From positions 1 to 8,237 of the forward strand of contig DJYL01000015.1 of the NCBI GenBank assembly GCA_002448495.1: 8,237 nt of DNA. Direction: 5' to 3'. The notes beneath the pieces are model-generated. The model saw only the letters and a list, made by a program, of their open reading frames with translations. It made no database searches and was not told the origin of the DNA. This DNA is from Pseudoselenomonas ruminantium (lineage in GTDB: Bacteria > Bacillota > Negativicutes > Selenomonadales > Selenomonadaceae). Position numbers and translations under genes: made by a program. Shown in pieces: positions 7,188 through 8,237 of the stretch (the first letter of the stretch is position 1; every line of letters starts with the position of its first letter).

Positions 7188-7195
7188 GAGAGGAG
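7188..7195 (+). promoter_or_regulatory. Ribosome binding site for the X25 protein
   Basis: GAGAGGAG at 7188-7195 ends 8 bases before ATG 7204. The in-frame TTG at 7201 is 5 bases away and less likely. This strong site supports a real gene on this strand, even though no stop codon is reached before the window ends. Confidence 0.75.
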
Positions 7196-7203
7196 CTACA
7201 TTG

Positions 7204-8237
7204 ATGAGTCGTAAACAATATTTGCGCCGGGCGATTGGCATATCGCTGGCGTTAGGATTCTTGGCAACACCAGTGGTTATGCCGGTGGACTGTGCCTTCT
7301 CTTTGAACAGCGTGTCCGTAGCTGAGGCTGCGGCGGTTAGTGCTGCTGACGTTGTATTGGTGGGTACTGTGCAGAGCAAGCTGGGAGCTGGCACGGACTG
7401 GGCTCCAGCTGATGGTGCCACTATTATGCAGCCTATAGGCAATGGCAAATATAAGTTCAAAGGGAAATTGCCTAAGGGAATTTATGAGTTCAAGATTGCC
7501 ATAGGCGGCAGCTGGAATGAGAATTATGGTGCGGGCGGTAGTCGGGATGGCAATAATATGAGCCTGAAACTGAAGGAGGAAAAAGAAGTAACCTTTATTT
7601 ATGACAGTCTGAGTCATGAAACAACGGTCACCTATGAGGGCATGGAGATGGATTTGGCGGCAGCAAAAAAGGCAGAGGCAGCCGAAGGCCGGCTTATTGT
7701 TCTGACCGGCACGGTACAGATGAAAGCCGGTGCGCAGAAAGACTGGGACCCCGGAGATATGGCTACCCGCATGAAGCCTTTGGGTCATGACTTCTATAGC
7801 CTGACTGTGGATTTGCCGGCGGGAACTTATTACTATAAGATTGCCATTGGTGGCAGTTGGGCAGAAAATTATGGTTTGGGCGGTCATTTTGATGGAGCTA
7901 ATGTACAGCTGACTCTGCCCAAGGCGCAGAAGGTTACGTTCTACTATAATGATAAGACCCATGCCATAGCTGACAGTACGAGCTATAAGATGCTCGATGA
8001 TGCCGGCCTGCCTAAAATCAGCGGGAGTTTTGGACAGCTGCAAGATAATGCCATGCGGGATTTACAATTGGCGGAGTTTTATCAGCAGACCATGGATTTA
8101 AAGGCCGGCACCTATGATGTAAAAGTTCAGCAGAAGGGGAAGAAGCCGCTGGCACAGAAGGTGGAGGTCAAAAAAGACGGCCCGGTGACATTTTACTACG
8201 ACAGCAAGGAAAACCGTTTGATTGCGGATGATGGGCG
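7204..8237 (+). CDS. Secreted protein with tandem X25-like starch-enzyme modules, 3' end beyond window
   Basis: Open for 344 codons and continuing past the right edge. Residues 1 to about 44 form an export signal: basic head (SRKQYLRR), hydrophobic core (about 10-27) and a possible cleavage site in AEAAA (40-44); no lipobox is present. Two clear repeats follow, about 50-142 and 164-258, each of the amylopullulanase X25 type: a GTVQ strand, DW plus an acidic loop, LPxGxYxxKIAIGGSWxENYGxGG, and a closing VTFxY strand. A third, shorter copy (about 271-342) keeps AGTYDVKV and VTFYYD but lacks the GGSW-ENYG turn. X25 modules occur in pullulanases and amylases and are thought to support binding or folding of alpha-glucan enzymes. 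The visible part holds no catalytic domain. It could be the front of a large amylopullulanase or a dedicated binding protein. The module call is from pattern memory; function is inferred. Confidence 0.8.
   Translation, partial: MSRKQYLRRAIGISLALGFLATPVVMPVDCAFSLNSVSVAEAAAVSAADVVLVGTVQSKLGAGTDWAPADGATIMQPIGNGKYKFKGKLPKGIYEFKIAIGGSWNENYGAGGSRDGNNMSLKLKEEKEVTFIYDSLSHETTVTYEGMEMDLAAAKKAEAAEGRLIVLTGTVQMKAGAQKDWDPGDMATRMKPLGHDFYSLTVDLPAGTYYYKIAIGGSWAENYGLGGHFDGANVQLTLPKAQKVTFYYNDKTHAIADSTSYKMLDDAGLPKISGSFGQLQDNAMRDLQLAEFYQQTMDLKAGTYDVKVQQKGKKPLAQKVEVKKDGPVTFYYDSKENRLIADDG
7351..8229 (+). repeat. Three tandem X25-like modules in the secreted protein
   Basis: Copy 1 covers about 7351-7629, copy 2 about 7693-7977 and copy 3 about 8014-8229. 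Copies 1 and 2 align with a 345-base (115-codon) offset: the segment encoding KIAIGGSW starts at 7492 and again at 7837, and the DNA itself is still visibly similar there (AAGATTGCCAT shared). An Ala/Lys/Glu-rich linker (residues about 143-163) separates them. Copy 3 is diverged, with a 95-codon offset, and lacks the central aromatic turn. Confidence 0.75.

Noticed and set aside
7261..7296. Possible lipoprotein cysteine in the X25 protein (MPVDC)
   Set aside because: The residues before the Cys (Pro-Val-Asp) do not fit a lipobox, and a better signal-peptidase I site (AEAAA) lies downstream.
7252..8043. Open frame on the - strand (263 codons) at the right end
   Set aside because: The + strand here carries a signal peptide, a strong ribosome binding site and repeated X25 modules; the - strand product has no domain and no plausible start context.

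Overview
The window reads as chromosomal DNA of a diderm Firmicute (Negativicutes; a Selenomonas-, Mitsuokella- or Megamonas-like organism is my best guess). The main reason is the gene at 5660-7177. It encodes a signal peptide, one S-layer-homology (SLH) domain, a short coiled coil and a long beta-barrel-like region ending in Phe, which is the architecture of the SLH-anchored outer-membrane porins (OmpM/Mep45 type) typical of that class. All six genes lie on the + strand. No RNA genes, mobile elements, CRISPR arrays or clear signs of recent transfer are visible.

Left part (1-5605): an alpha-glucoside uptake and breakdown locus. An RpiR/GlvR-type regulator (2-766) runs in from or starts at the left edge and is followed by a strong intrinsic terminator (838-872). 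After a short AT-rich leader comes a three-gene operon: a phosphotransferase (PTS) permease with domains in the order EIIC-EIIB-EIIA (934-3051), a GH13 alpha-glucosidase (3095-4789) and a Cof-type HAD phosphatase (4786-5559). The phosphatase start codon overlaps the glucosidase stop. A weaker hairpin (5575-5604) closes the operon.

Right part (5606-8237): a cell-envelope pair. An AT-rich promoter with a perfect TATAAT box precedes the SLH porin. The porin is followed 26 bases later by a secreted protein carrying tandem X25-like modules, the type found in amylopullulanases and other starch-acting enzymes. This last gene has no stop before the window edge, so its C-terminal part, possibly a catalytic domain, is not visible.

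How it may fit together (inference): a surface or periplasmic X25 protein handles starch or maltodextrin, the porin lets short alpha-glucans through the outer membrane, the PTS imports and phosphorylates a disaccharide, and the GH13 enzyme and HAD phosphatase process it to glucose and/or glucose 6-phosphate. The unusual point is that the classical maltose-PTS hydrolase, a GH4 6-phospho-alpha-glucosidase, is absent from the visible operon. A GH13 enzyme plus a translationally coupled phosphatase occupies its place.
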